From assembly GCA_964519955.1 (NCBI GenBank), contig CAZFLM010000034.1, positions 1-63,776 on the forward strand: 63,776 bases of DNA, given 5' to 3'. The translations under genes and the position numbers were made by a program. Numbering within the stretch: the stretch's first letter is position 1; every line of letters starts with the position of its first letter. Shown in pieces: positions 17,712 through 25,588 of this stretch. The notes under the pieces were generated by a model. It did no database searches. It had not been told where the DNA came from and saw nothing but the letters and a program-made list of their open reading frames with translations. The stretch is from CAZFLM01 sp964519955 (GTDB lineage: Bacteria > Armatimonadota > Chthonomonadetes > Chthonomonadales > CAJBBX01).

Positions 17712-19057
17712 AAGCACCTCCCAACTGCCGCGACGAGCCGGTCTATGTCGGCCTTGCTGCGCTTCTCCGTGACACAGAGCAGCATGTCGCTCGCCAGCTC
17801 GGGGTAATCGCGCGACAGGTCGTATCCGCCCACGATGCCCTCATCGGCAAGCAGGCGGGCGTTCACCTCGGCTACGGACTGCCCGTTGGGCAAGCGGACG
17901 GCGAACTCCTTGAAGAAGGGCGCTCCGAACGTGGCCGAGACGCCGGGCAGCGCCGTGAGGGCGTCCTTGGCGTAGTGGCTGCGCTGGAGGCAGAGGTCGG
18001 CTACCTGGCGCAGGCCCTGCTTGCCCATCGCGCAGAGGTAGATCGTCGCGGCGAGGGCCACGAGCGCCTCGTTCGTGCAGATGTTCGACGTGGCGCGCTC
18101 GCGGCGGATGTCCTGCTCGCGGGTGCGCAGCGTCATCGTGTAACCGCGGCGGCCCTGGCCGTCCTTGGTCGCGCCGACGATGCGGCCCGGGAAGCGGCGC
18201 TGGTACTCGAGCTTGCAGGCGAAGAAGCCGAGCAGCGGTCCGCCGAAGCCCATCGACGAGCCGAGCGCCTGCCCCTCCCCCACCACAATGTCCGCGCCGT
18301 ACTCGCCCGGCGGCTTCAGCAGGCCGAGGGAGATGGGGTCGACCGCGACGACCGACTTCGCGCCGACCTGGGCGATGCGCGCGTGCAGAGCGGCGAGGTC
18401 CTCCAGGTTGCCGAAGAAGTTCGGGTGCTGGACGATGACGGCCGCGAGCGACTCGTCGACGCTCTTGGCGAGGGCGTCCGGCGAGAGCACGCCGCCCTCG
18501 TCCGGCAGCTCGACCACCTGGAAGCCAGCGGCGTCGAGGTAGGTGCGCAGGACGCGGCGGTAGGCCGGGCTCACGGTGCGCGCGACGCCGACTGCCTTGC
18601 GTCCGGTGATGTCGATGGCCATGAGCGCGCCTTCGGCGACGGCGGTGGCGCCGTCGTACATCGAGGCGTTGGCCAGGTCCATGCCGGTCAGCAGGCAGAC
18701 GAGCGACTGGTACTCGTAGATGGCCTGGAGCATGCCCTGGCTCAGCTCGGGCTGGTAGGGCGTGTAGGCGGTGGCGAACTCCCCGCGGGACGCCAGCGCA
18801 TCGACCACCGCCGGGACGAAGTGGTCGTAGCTGCCGGCACCGAGGAAGCTCACGTGCGAGTCGAGGTCGGCGTTGCGCGAGGCGAGGTCGCGCAGATGGC
18901 GGGTGAGTGCATTCTCATCCATCGCGGGGGGCACGGCGAGACCGCGCGTCAGGCGAATGCCCTCGGGGATGTCCTCGAACAGCTCTCCCACCGACCCGAC
19001 ACCGATCGTGCGGAGCATGTGCTCTCGATCGGCCTCAGTGTGGGGAACGTAGCTCAA
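17708..19057 (-). CDS. gcvPA: Glycine decarboxylase P-protein subunit 1
   Basis: A 449-residue subunit beginning SYVPHTEADREHM. The best start is a TTG at 19057 that overlaps the gcvH stop (TTGA), with AGGAG eight bases upstream; longer versions run into gcvH. Family landmarks are FLGAGSYDHFVPAVV, AYTPYQPELSQGMLQAIYEYQ and GEYGADIVVGEGQALG. It lacks the PLP lysine, which GcvPB supplies. The two subunits form a heterotetramer. The overlaps on both sides indicate tight translational coupling. Confidence 0.94.
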   Translation of the reverse strand: MSYVPHTEADREHMLRTIGVGSVGELFEDIPEGIRLTRGLAVPPAMDENALTRHLRDLASRNADLDSHVSFLGAGSYDHFVPAVVDALASRGEFATAYTPYQPELSQGMLQAIYEYQSLVCLLTGMDLANASMYDGATAVAEGALMAIDITGRKAVGVARTVSPAYRRVLRTYLDAAGFQVVELPDEGGVLSPDALAKSVDESLAAVIVQHPNFFGNLEDLAALHARIAQVGAKSVVAVDPISLGLLKPPGEYGADIVVGEGQALGSSMGFGGPLLGFFACKLEYQRRFPGRIVGATKDGQGRRGYTMTLRTREQDIRRERATSNICTNEALVALAATIYLCAMGKQGLRQVADLCLQRSHYAKDALTALPGVSATFGAPFFKEFAVRLPNGQSVAEVNARLLADEGIVGGYDLSRDYPELASDMLLCVTEKRSKADIDRLVAAVGRCL

Positions 19058-19437
19058 TGGTCCGACTCCTGGAGGAGCTGCTCGTATCCGGCGGCATCCA
19101 TCAGCCCGTCGACGCCGCCCGCCAGCTTGACCTTGATGAGCCAACCCGCGCCATACGGGTCCTGGTTCACGGTCTCGGTGGTGTCGGCGATACCCGTGTT
19201 GGCCTCAACGACCTCGCCGGCGACCGGGCTGTAGAGGTCGGAGACGGCCTTGACGGACTCGACGGTGCCGAACATCTCGTCGACGGCCAGCACGCGGCCG
19301 GCCTCGGGCAGCTCGAGGTAGACGATGTCGCCCAGCTCGGACTGCGCGTGGTCGGTGATGCCGACGACGGCGGTGTCGCCCTCGACGCGGACCCACTCAT
19401 GGGTCGCGGAGTACTTCAGCTCAGCGGGAATGCTCAT
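19054..19437 (-). CDS. gcvH: Glycine cleavage system H protein
   Basis: A 127-residue lipoyl carrier starting MSIPAELKYSATHEWV at ATG 19437, with AAGGAG upstream. The lipoylated residue is Lys63 in GTVESVKAVSDLYSP. It shuttles the methylamine group from the P-protein to the T-protein. Length and C-terminal sequence (GWLIKVKLAG) are normal. It lies 56 bases after gcvT in the same operon. LipM, encoded at the operon's end, probably modifies it. Confidence 0.97.
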   Translation of the reverse strand: MSIPAELKYSATHEWVRVEGDTAVVGITDHAQSELGDIVYLELPEAGRVLAVDEMFGTVESVKAVSDLYSPVAGEVVEANTGIADTTETVNQDPYGAGWLIKVKLAGGVDGLMDAAGYEQLLQESDH

Positions 19438-19493
19438 CCCGGCGTTCTCCTTGGATGCGTGGTCAAAGATCAGGCGGCTACGGGAGCCGCGCG

Positions 19494-20579
19494 CTACTTG
19501 GCGAGCAGGTCCTTCTTCGGGACGATGGTGGCGGCGAAGCGCTTGTCGCGGATCGCCAGGTCGAGCATCGTGCCGGTCTTGTGGTGCGGGTCGTTCACGT
19601 AGGCCATGCCCAGGCCCCGGGAGAGCGTCGGCGAGAAGACGCCGCTCGTCACCGTGCCGACCTGCTCGTCGCCGGTCCACAGCGTGTACTCCGCGCGAGG
19701 CACGGCGCGATCGGCCAGCGTGAAGCCGACGAGCTTGCGGCCCGCGCCTCGCTCCTTGGTGGCCAGGATCGCGTCGCGGCCGATGAAGTCGCCCTTGGCG
19801 GCCTTGACGACCCACATGAGCCCCGCTTCGACGGGCGTGGTGGTGTCGTCGATCTCGTGTCCGTATAGAGGGTACCCGGCTTCGATGCGCAGCGCGTCAC
19901 GGGCTCCGAGACCGCAGGGGGCGGCTCCGGCGGTGCGGAGGGCTCGCCAGACATCGGCCGCGCGGTCCGCGTCGACGATCAGCTCGAAGCCATCCTCGCC
20001 AGTGTAGCCCGTGCGGCAGATGGTCGCGTTGGCGCCGGCGACCTTGCCCTCGACGTAGGCGAAGCGCCCGATGCCGATGACATCCGCCTCGGCGAGGCCG
20101 TCGACTGCCAGCGGCGCGGCGGGGCCCTGGACGGCGATCATCGCGGTGGCCATCGTGCGGTCCTCGATGGTGACGCCGGCCGGCAGGTGCTCGCGCATCC
20201 AGGCCAGGTCCTTCTGGGCGTTGGCCGCGTTGATGACGACGAGGAAGCGCTCCTCGGCCTGGCGATAGACGATGATGTCGTCGACGATGCCGCCGTTCGG
20301 GTTCGTGAGGAGCGAGTAGTGGGCGCGGCTGGGGGCGAGGCCGCCGACGTCGTTGCTGGTGAGCTTGTCGAGGAAGGCGCACGCGCCGGCGCCGGAGACG
20401 ATGACGCGGCCCATGTGGCTGATGTCGAACAGGCCGACCGCGGACCGCACGGCGCGCGACTCCTCGAGGATGCCGGCGTACTGCACGGGCATATCCCATC
20501 CGGCGAACGGAACGAGGCGGGCTTTCTCCTCGATGTGGACGGCGTGGAGCGGGGTTCGCAGCGCTGCGAGATCGGACAT
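19494..20579 (-). CDS. gcvT: Aminomethyltransferase, glycine cleavage T protein
   Basis: A 361-residue tetrahydrofolate-dependent T protein, releasing ammonia and forming 5,10-methylene-THF from the aminomethyl-lipoyl arm of GcvH. Conserved blocks are FAGWDMPVQYAGILEE, LFDISHMGR, NPNGGIVDDIIVYR with the catalytic Asp, RTGYTGEDGFEL and GLGARDALRIEAGYPLYGHE. GGAGG precedes the ATG by eight bases. It is the leading gene of gcvT-gcvH-gcvPA-gcvPB-lipM. I found no glycine riboswitch upstream, but the leader is structured. Confidence 0.97.
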   Translation of the reverse strand: MSDLAALRTPLHAVHIEEKARLVPFAGWDMPVQYAGILEESRAVRSAVGLFDISHMGRVIVSGAGACAFLDKLTSNDVGGLAPSRAHYSLLTNPNGGIVDDIIVYRQAEERFLVVINAANAQKDLAWMREHLPAGVTIEDRTMATAMIAVQGPAAPLAVDGLAEADVIGIGRFAYVEGKVAGANATICRTGYTGEDGFELIVDADRAADVWRALRTAGAAPCGLGARDALRIEAGYPLYGHEIDDTTTPVEAGLMWVVKAAKGDFIGRDAILATKERGAGRKLVGFTLADRAVPRAEYTLWTGDEQVGTVTSGVFSPTLSRGLGMAYVNDPHHKTGTMLDLAIRDKRFAATIVPKKDLLAK

Positions 20580-20637
20580 GGGTTCTTGCCTCCTCGATTG
20601 GCAACTTCAGATTCGCACCGGGAATCCCCGGTTCCTT

Positions 20638-20712
20638 CCGGCTCGTATAGTCCATTTGGCAGAGCGCCGAGAGCCGGCAGGTATTACGCGATACCGCGTC
20701 ACATGATACCTG
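20638..20712. promoter_or_regulatory. Structured region between gcvT and ferritin
   Basis: Two hairpins lie between the divergent genes. CCGGCTC (20638-20644) pairs with GAGCCGG (20671-20677). Immediately next, CAGGTAT (20678-20684) pairs with ATACCTG (20706-20712), enclosing ACGCG-ATAC-CGCGT (20686-20699). They could be leader RNA structures or operators. The conserved glycine-riboswitch core (CGCCGAAGG) is absent. Confidence 0.45.
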
Positions 20713-20775
20713 GGAGCCGTAAGGCGCCGGTCAGTAGGCCGCAAGCATGGCAATACCTTAGGAGGGACATGACAG

Positions 20776-21261
20776 ATGCTGATTAGCGACAAGCTGAATG
20801 CGGCGATCAACGAGGAGATCGGTCGGGAGTTTGAGGCGTCGAACATCTACCTGAACATGGCTGCGTACTTCGACAAGCTGGCGTTGAAGAAGCTGGCGGC
20901 CAAGTTCCTGGCGCAGGCCGACGAGGAGCGCTCGCACGGGCTGAAGTTCGTGAAGTACGTGATGGACACCGGCGGGACCGTGGCCGTGCCGGCGGTTCCG
21001 GCGCCCAAGGTGGACTACAAGTCCGTCGAGGAGGCCATCGGTGTCGCGCTCGAGTGGGAGCTGAAGATCACGAAGTGCATCAACGAGCTGATGACGCTGG
21101 CGGTGGCCGAGAAGGACTACGCGGCGCAGGATTTCCTCCGCTGGTTCGTGACCGAGCAGGTTGAGGAAGTCTCGACGATGGAGACGCTGCTCCAGGTCGT
21201 GAAGGCGGCCGGCGAGCGGAACCTGATCATGGTGGAGGCGTACCTGATCCACGCCGCGTAG
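20776..21261 (+). CDS. Non-haem ferritin
   Basis: A 161-residue four-helix ferritin that stores iron as a ferric mineral. The start has a strong TTAGGAGGG site. Ferroxidase-type residues are seen in INEEIGREFEASNIYLNMA (helix A), QADEERSHGLKFVKYV (helix B, Glu and His), VALEWELKITKCIN (helix C) and FLRWFVTEQVEEVSTM (helix D). There are no haem-binding bacterioferritin features. A manganese/iron transporter (mntH) lies elsewhere in the window. No Fur-like box was recognised in the upstream gap. Confidence 0.95.
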   Translation: MLISDKLNAAINEEIGREFEASNIYLNMAAYFDKLALKKLAAKFLAQADEERSHGLKFVKYVMDTGGTVAVPAVPAPKVDYKSVEEAIGVALEWELKITKCINELMTLAVAEKDYAAQDFLRWFVTEQVEEVSTMETLLQVVKAAGERNLIMVEAYLIHAA

Positions 21262-21283
21262 GGTCGCGCGACGATCGAATCCA

Positions 21284-21325
21284 CAAGCGCCCCGGCTCGG
21301 ATGATCTCCGAGGCCGGGGCGCTTG
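21284..21325. terminator. Bidirectional terminator hairpin
   Basis: CAAGCGCCCCGGC (21284-21296) pairs perfectly with GCCGGGGCGCTTG (21313-21325) around a 16-base loop. It lies between the convergent ends of ferritin (21261) and kbl (21350). Confidence 0.85.
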
Positions 21326-21349
21326 TCGTTGGCACGTCGGCGCAACTGC

Positions 21350-22537
21350 CTAGATCACGCCGATCCGCTTGGAGACCTTCTCGACGGCGACCAGCGCCTC
21401 GTCGAGGTCCTCTTTGGTGTGCGAGGCGTTTGGCATGGTGCGGATGCGGGCCTTGCCGCGGGCGACGGTCGGGAAGACCACCGCGAGGGCGAGGACCCCC
21501 TCCTCCATCAGGCCGCGCTGCAGCTCCAGCGCCTTGCCCTCGTCGCCGGTGATGATCGGGGTGATCGGGGTCTGGGTGACGCCGATGTCGAAGCCGCGCG
21601 CCTTGAGGCCGTCCTGCCAGTACTTGGCGTTCTCCCACAGCCTGTTGGTGAAGCTCGGATCCGTCTCCATCAACTCGATGGCAGCGATGACGGCCGCGGC
21701 GACCGCCGGCGGGTGCGCGGTGCTGAACAGGAACGGGCGAGCCCGCTGGGTGAGCCAGTCGCGCAGGCGGGCGCTGCCGGCGATGTAGCCGCCCATAACG
21801 CCGACGGCCTTGGAGAGCGTGCCGAGCTGGATGTCGAGGCGATCGTGGACGCCGTAGTGATACGCGGTGCCGCGGCCGCCGCCCAGGACGCCCGAGCCAT
21901 GCGCGTCGTCGATCATCACGGCGGCGTCATAGCGCTCCGCCAGGGCGACGATGTCCGGCAAGGGCGCGATGTCGCCGTCCATGCTGAACACGCCGTCGGT
22001 GATGATAAGGCGCTTCTTCCACTGCATCGACTTCCTGAGGCACTCCTCGAGCGAGTCCATGTCCCGGTGCTTGAACACGGGGCGCTGCTCGGAGGGGAGG
22101 CCGGCGAGGCGGCAGCCATCGATGATGCTGGCGTGGTTCAGCTCGTCGGAGATGATCGCGTCTTCCTTGGTGGTTATCGTCGGGATGGTGCCGGCGTTCG
22201 CCGTGAAGCCGCTCTGGAAGACGATGGTCGCCTCGACATGCTTGAACGCGGCGAGTTTCGTCTCCAGCTCCTCGTGCAGCGACATGGTGCCGATGATCGT
22301 GCGGACCGCGCCGGCGCCGGCTCCCCACTGCTCGACCGCTTTGATCGCGGCTTCCTTCAGCTTCGGGTGGTTCGCGAGCCCGAGGTAGTTGTTCGACGAG
22401 AGGTTGATGACGCGCTTGCCGTCGGCGGTGATGCGCCCGCCCTGCGGGGTCTGGACCTCGATCAGGGGTTTGTACAGGTGCTGCGCCTTGAGCGCATCGA
22501 GCTGGTCGCCCAGCCAGTTCTGCAGTGTGCTATTCAT
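21350..22537 (-). CDS. kbl: Glycine C-acetyltransferase (2-amino-3-ketobutyrate CoA ligase)
   Basis: A 395-residue alpha-oxoamine synthase. The PLP lysine lies in LGTLSKAVGVMGGYIAG (about residue 243). Other blocks are NLSSNNYLGLANHP, FQSGFTANAGTIP, DELNHASIIDGCRL and IDDAHGSGVLG. Length and C-terminus (RTMPNASHTKEDLDEAL) match Kbl rather than BioF. It cleaves 2-amino-3-oxobutyrate to glycine and acetyl-CoA. The usual partner tdh is not adjacent, so it may work with a distant threonine dehydrogenase or make aminoacetone precursors. Glycine from it could feed the nearby glycine cleavage system. Confidence 0.93.
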   Translation of the reverse strand: MNSTLQNWLGDQLDALKAQHLYKPLIEVQTPQGGRITADGKRVINLSSNNYLGLANHPKLKEAAIKAVEQWGAGAGAVRTIIGTMSLHEELETKLAAFKHVEATIVFQSGFTANAGTIPTITTKEDAIISDELNHASIIDGCRLAGLPSEQRPVFKHRDMDSLEECLRKSMQWKKRLIITDGVFSMDGDIAPLPDIVALAERYDAAVMIDDAHGSGVLGGGRGTAYHYGVHDRLDIQLGTLSKAVGVMGGYIAGSARLRDWLTQRARPFLFSTAHPPAVAAAVIAAIELMETDPSFTNRLWENAKYWQDGLKARGFDIGVTQTPITPIITGDEGKALELQRGLMEEGVLALAVVFPTVARGKARIRTMPNASHTKEDLDEALVAVEKVSKRIGVI

Positions 22538-22643
22538 GCATTCACTCCGTGTCCACGTAGTGCGTTACGATAGGGTGGTCATTGTGCCGGGCGAGGGCGC
22601 GGCGAGCAGCGCCCCAGCCTGGCCTGTTCAGGAGCCGCGCTGG

Positions 22644-22693
22644 ACGGGCACGGAGGCCCATCCCACCACGACGCTCATGGATCATCCAGGCTA
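22644..22693. repeat. Dispersed repeat, extended copy ending at a stop codon
   Basis: A variant core (GGGCACGGAGGCCC then ATCCCACCACG) is followed by an extension ending ATCATCCAGGCTA. The final CTA is the TAG stop of the minus-strand gene at 22691. A second copy has the same relation to its neighbour (35526-35575). The rest of the gap to kbl shows no other feature. Confidence 0.7.
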
Positions 22694-24067
22694 CACCGCT
22701 CCGCCCAGCGTCACCGTTCGCGCGCCGAAGAGGCTCGCGCCTTCGGATGACCCGCTGAGGACAACCGGCGTCAGACCGGTGCGATGGTGGTACTGGTCGC
22801 ACATCAGCGCGACGGCGTCCTCGCCGAACTGGCCATCGCAGACGAGGAGGAGCGGTCCTGTGCCTGCGCAGGTAGCACGCATGGCGTGGATGCCGCTGTC
22901 GCCCCCGAACTCCCGCGCGAGCGCCGCCAGCCCGGCCATCTCCGACGACAGCGGCTGCCAGAGCGGTCCCGCCGATCGCGGCGTGCCGATGGACGAACCC
23001 GCCTCCGCGATCACCTCGCCGTCGCCGCTAGCCGCGGCCATCTGGAGGAGCGCGATCAGCTCCCTTGCGCGGTCGTTCTCGCGGATGGCGTACTCGGCGG
23101 CGCCGCGGATCGGGTAGGCGCACTCCAAGTCGATGGCCGCACCGCCGTTGTCGATCCCGCCGAACTGCGCGACGAACTCGGCGCCGGTCATCGCGTCCGC
23201 GAAGCGCGGCGCCCATGGCACCCAGGCGACGGGGCTGACATTGCACAGGTACCCGCCCCACTTGTCGCGCGACTCCACCTGCAGGATGCGCAGCGCCATG
23301 GCGGCCGCGGTGCGCAGCGCAAGCCTGCGAGCCCCCTCATCCGCCAGGTCACCGGGAACGTCCAGGGCCACCAGGCGCCAGTCGGGCGGGAGCGGCTGGT
23401 GCCCGAGCACGTCGTCAGGCTGGCACTTCACCACGAGCAGCGAGCCCTGGCGGCCGACGGCTGAGGCGAGCGCATCGACGCGGCGCGCGGGCCCATCGGC
23501 GATGCGGGTCTCGATGGCGTGGCACAGGCGCGCGATCTCGCCGCCGCCCAGGTCGACCCGGAACGCCCCGCAGAGCGCCTGCAGGGCAGCCACAACCAAC
23601 GCCGAGCCCCACGCGAGCCGGCTGTCGATCGGCACGGCGCTGTCCACAACAATGTCGACGCCCAGCGGGCGCGCGCCGAGGAAGCCGCGGGTGCAGAGGA
23701 TCTCCAGGCAAGCCGCCGCGCGCCTTGCCCAGGCCGGATGGTCGAGCGCGTTCGAGGCGATCGGGGTGATGCCGTCTGGCCCGGCGGCCATGTCGACTGC
23801 GCCGCCGGCCTCGCCGGGCGCCTCGAGGCGAAGCCGAATACCGGGCGCGTCGCGCCTGGCCACGGCGACGAAGATGCCGTGCGACAGCGGCATCTGGAGG
23901 ACGACCCCGCCGCAGAACTCGGCGAGGCCGCCAACCACCTCGACCGAGACCGGGGCGCGGGAGTACGTTACGGCGTCCGATGCGTCGAACAGGCCCCGCG
24001 CGATCCGAGGAAGTCGCTCCTCGAACTCCCGCGCTTGCTGGTCCGCGACGCTGAGGGCGTGATCCAT
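22691..24067 (-). CDS. L-arabinokinase/galactokinase-like GHMP protein with altered motifs
   Basis: A 458-residue protein from ATG 24067 (MDHALSVADQ), with a consensus promoter about 45-75 bases upstream. The layout follows the kinase part of plant L-arabinokinases: VVGGLAEFCGGVVLQMPL matches their VMGGIADYSGSLVLQMP, VVKCQPDDVLGHQPLPPDWR matches the CQP-LGH block, and AMTGAEFVAQFGG and YPIRGAAEYAIREN match later ones. Catalytic elements differ: the phosphate-binding loop usually reading G-G-SSSAA is IDSRLAWGSAL, and the conserved Arg of the N-terminal motif is Val. It may have lost kinase activity or changed substrate. Confidence 0.72.
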   Translation of the reverse strand: MDHALSVADQQAREFEERLPRIARGLFDASDAVTYSRAPVSVEVVGGLAEFCGGVVLQMPLSHGIFVAVARRDAPGIRLRLEAPGEAGGAVDMAAGPDGITPIASNALDHPAWARRAAACLEILCTRGFLGARPLGVDIVVDSAVPIDSRLAWGSALVVAALQALCGAFRVDLGGGEIARLCHAIETRIADGPARRVDALASAVGRQGSLLVVKCQPDDVLGHQPLPPDWRLVALDVPGDLADEGARRLALRTAAAMALRILQVESRDKWGGYLCNVSPVAWVPWAPRFADAMTGAEFVAQFGGIDNGGAAIDLECAYPIRGAAEYAIRENDRARELIALLQMAAASGDGEVIAEAGSSIGTPRSAGPLWQPLSSEMAGLAALAREFGGDSGIHAMRATCAGTGPLLLVCDGQFGEDAVALMCDQYHHRTGLTPVVLSGSSEGASLFGARTVTLGGAV

Positions 24068-24110
24068 CGCCGTGCGTGTCTCCTCCGGGGGGCACTCGCC
24101 GCCGATGGGC

Positions 24111-24139
24111 AGTATATTGCATTGCCCGGCCGGTGTCAA
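24111..24139 (-). promoter_or_regulatory. Consensus promoter of the arabinokinase-like gene
   Basis: TTGACA (24139-24134), 17 bases, TATACT (24116-24111), minus strand. The predicted start of transcription is about 37 bases before ATG 24067. The gene can thus be expressed independently of the maturase and rhaA upstream. Confidence 0.82.
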
Positions 24140-24213
24140 CGCGGGAGCGGCGAGGCGCGCGGCCGGCATCTGACGGATCGGTCTGATCCCGGGCTGGGCG
24201 ATGGCCGGCGCCG

Positions 24214-25515
24214 CTAGGCCGTGCGGAGGCAGCAGTGCTTGTACTTGCGGCCGCTGCCGCAGGGGCACGAGTCGTTGCGGCCGACGGTGCGCGGTGCGGT
24301 TGGGGCGGCCATGATCTCGGCGGGCGCCCTCCCCTGCTCCAGCAGGCGCTTCATCTTGCGCATCGCGGGGTCGATGTGGCGGAAGAAGCGCTTGTAGGCG
24401 GGGCAGAGGTAGTTCAGGCCGGGCCGGCCGTCGGGCGTGGTCGCGAAGCGGTGCTTGGGGCACTCCCCGTTGCAGGCGAAGCGCACGTCGCACTCGCGGC
24501 AGAACGTGGGCAGCGTATCGCGCTTGTCCGTGCCGAAGCGGCGCTGCTCGGGCGATGCGATGAGGGTGGCCAGAGGCGTCGTCCGGATGTTGCCGCGGCG
24601 GAACTCGGGGTAGACGTAGTGGTCGCACGCATAGAGGTCGCCGTTGTGCTCCAGGGCCAGCGCCTCGCCGCAGGTCTCCGCGAACACGCACAGGCCCGGG
24701 CCGGCGTCGCACCAGGCCGCGAGCGCGGTGTCGAACATCTGGACGAACACGCGGGCGACGTCGCGCTTCACCCATTCGTCGAAGATGCTGCAGAGGAAGG
24801 CGCCGTAGTCGTCCGGGTGTACGCTCCACTCGGTCACCTCGGCCTCGGCGGCGCCCGGGAGCGTGGGCGGGCCGGCGAGCCCGTCGTGCGCCTCGGCGCG
24901 GCGCTCCACGAGCGGGATGAACTGGATGAACCCCGAGCCGACCTCGCGCAGGAAGCGGTACACGTCCAGCGGGCGCTGCGAGTTGAGCCTGTTGACCACG
25001 GTGAGCGTGTTGAACTCGACGCGATGGCGCTTCAGCACCTCCAGCCCGCGCATCACGTCATCGAACGTCGGCTGCCCCTTCTTGTCGACCCGGTAGGCGT
25101 CGTGCAGCTCGCTCGGGCCGTCGAGGCTCAGGCCGACGAGGAAGTTGCTGCGGTGGAGGAACGCGCCCCACTCGTCGTCCAGCAGCGTGCCGTTGGTCTG
25201 GATGGCGTTGGCGATGCGCTTGCCCGCCGCGTAGCGCATCTGCAGCTCGACGACGCGCTCGAAGAAGGGCACGCCCAGCAGCGTGGGCTCGCCGCCCTGC
25301 CACGCGAACTGGATCTCCGGCACCGGCTGGGAGCCGATGTAGTCGCGGATGTAGGCTTCGAGGACCTCGTCCGGCATGCGCCAGTGGCGGTTGCCCGCGT
25401 AGAGGCCCTCCTTCTCCAGGTAGAAGCAGTACGCGCAGTCGAGGTTGCAGACCGGCCCGATGGGCTTGGTCATCACGTGGAAGGCGCGGGGGCGCGACGG
25501 TGTCTGGTGGGTCAT
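24214..25515 (-). CDS. Radical SAM enzyme of the anaerobic sulfatase-maturase type, with SEC-C tail
   Basis: About 433 residues from ATG 25515 (MTHQTPSRPRAF); an in-frame GTG at 25581 would swallow a hairpin. The radical SAM motif is CNLDCAYCFY, preceded by FHVMTKPIGP. Later come WQGGEPTLLG and Cys-rich auxiliary cluster motifs (FAETCGEALALEHNGDLYAC, FCRECDVRFACNGECPKHR). These anSME enzymes oxidise an active-site Cys or Ser of sulfatases to formylglycine. The last 20 residues form a zinc-binding SEC-C motif (GRNDSCPCGSGRKYKHCC). No sulfatase gene is in the window, so the substrate is elsewhere or different. Confidence 0.88.
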   Translation of the reverse strand: MTHQTPSRPRAFHVMTKPIGPVCNLDCAYCFYLEKEGLYAGNRHWRMPDEVLEAYIRDYIGSQPVPEIQFAWQGGEPTLLGVPFFERVVELQMRYAAGKRIANAIQTNGTLLDDEWGAFLHRSNFLVGLSLDGPSELHDAYRVDKKGQPTFDDVMRGLEVLKRHRVEFNTLTVVNRLNSQRPLDVYRFLREVGSGFIQFIPLVERRAEAHDGLAGPPTLPGAAEAEVTEWSVHPDDYGAFLCSIFDEWVKRDVARVFVQMFDTALAAWCDAGPGLCVFAETCGEALALEHNGDLYACDHYVYPEFRRGNIRTTPLATLIASPEQRRFGTDKRDTLPTFCRECDVRFACNGECPKHRFATTPDGRPGLNYLCPAYKRFFRHIDPAMRKMKRLLEQGRAPAEIMAAPTAPRTVGRNDSCPCGSGRKYKHCCLRTA

Positions 25516-25539
25516 TGGGCAAATGGGCACTGCGGGGAG

Positions 25540-25576
25540 GCCGCCGGGGAGGCCCTTGCGGGCGCGCCCCGGCGGC
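25540..25576 (-). promoter_or_regulatory. Intercistronic hairpin between rhaA and the maturase gene
   Basis: GCCGCCGGGG and CCCCGGCGGC form a perfect ten-base stem with a 17-base loop. No T-run follows on the minus strand, so an attenuator or RNA-stabilising hairpin is likelier than a full terminator. Confidence 0.5.
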
Positions 25577-25588
25577 GACACGGTTCGC

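Noticed and set aside
20580..20775. Glycine riboswitch before gcvT
   Set aside because: The conserved aptamer core and tandem arrangement are not present; only unrelated hairpins are seen.
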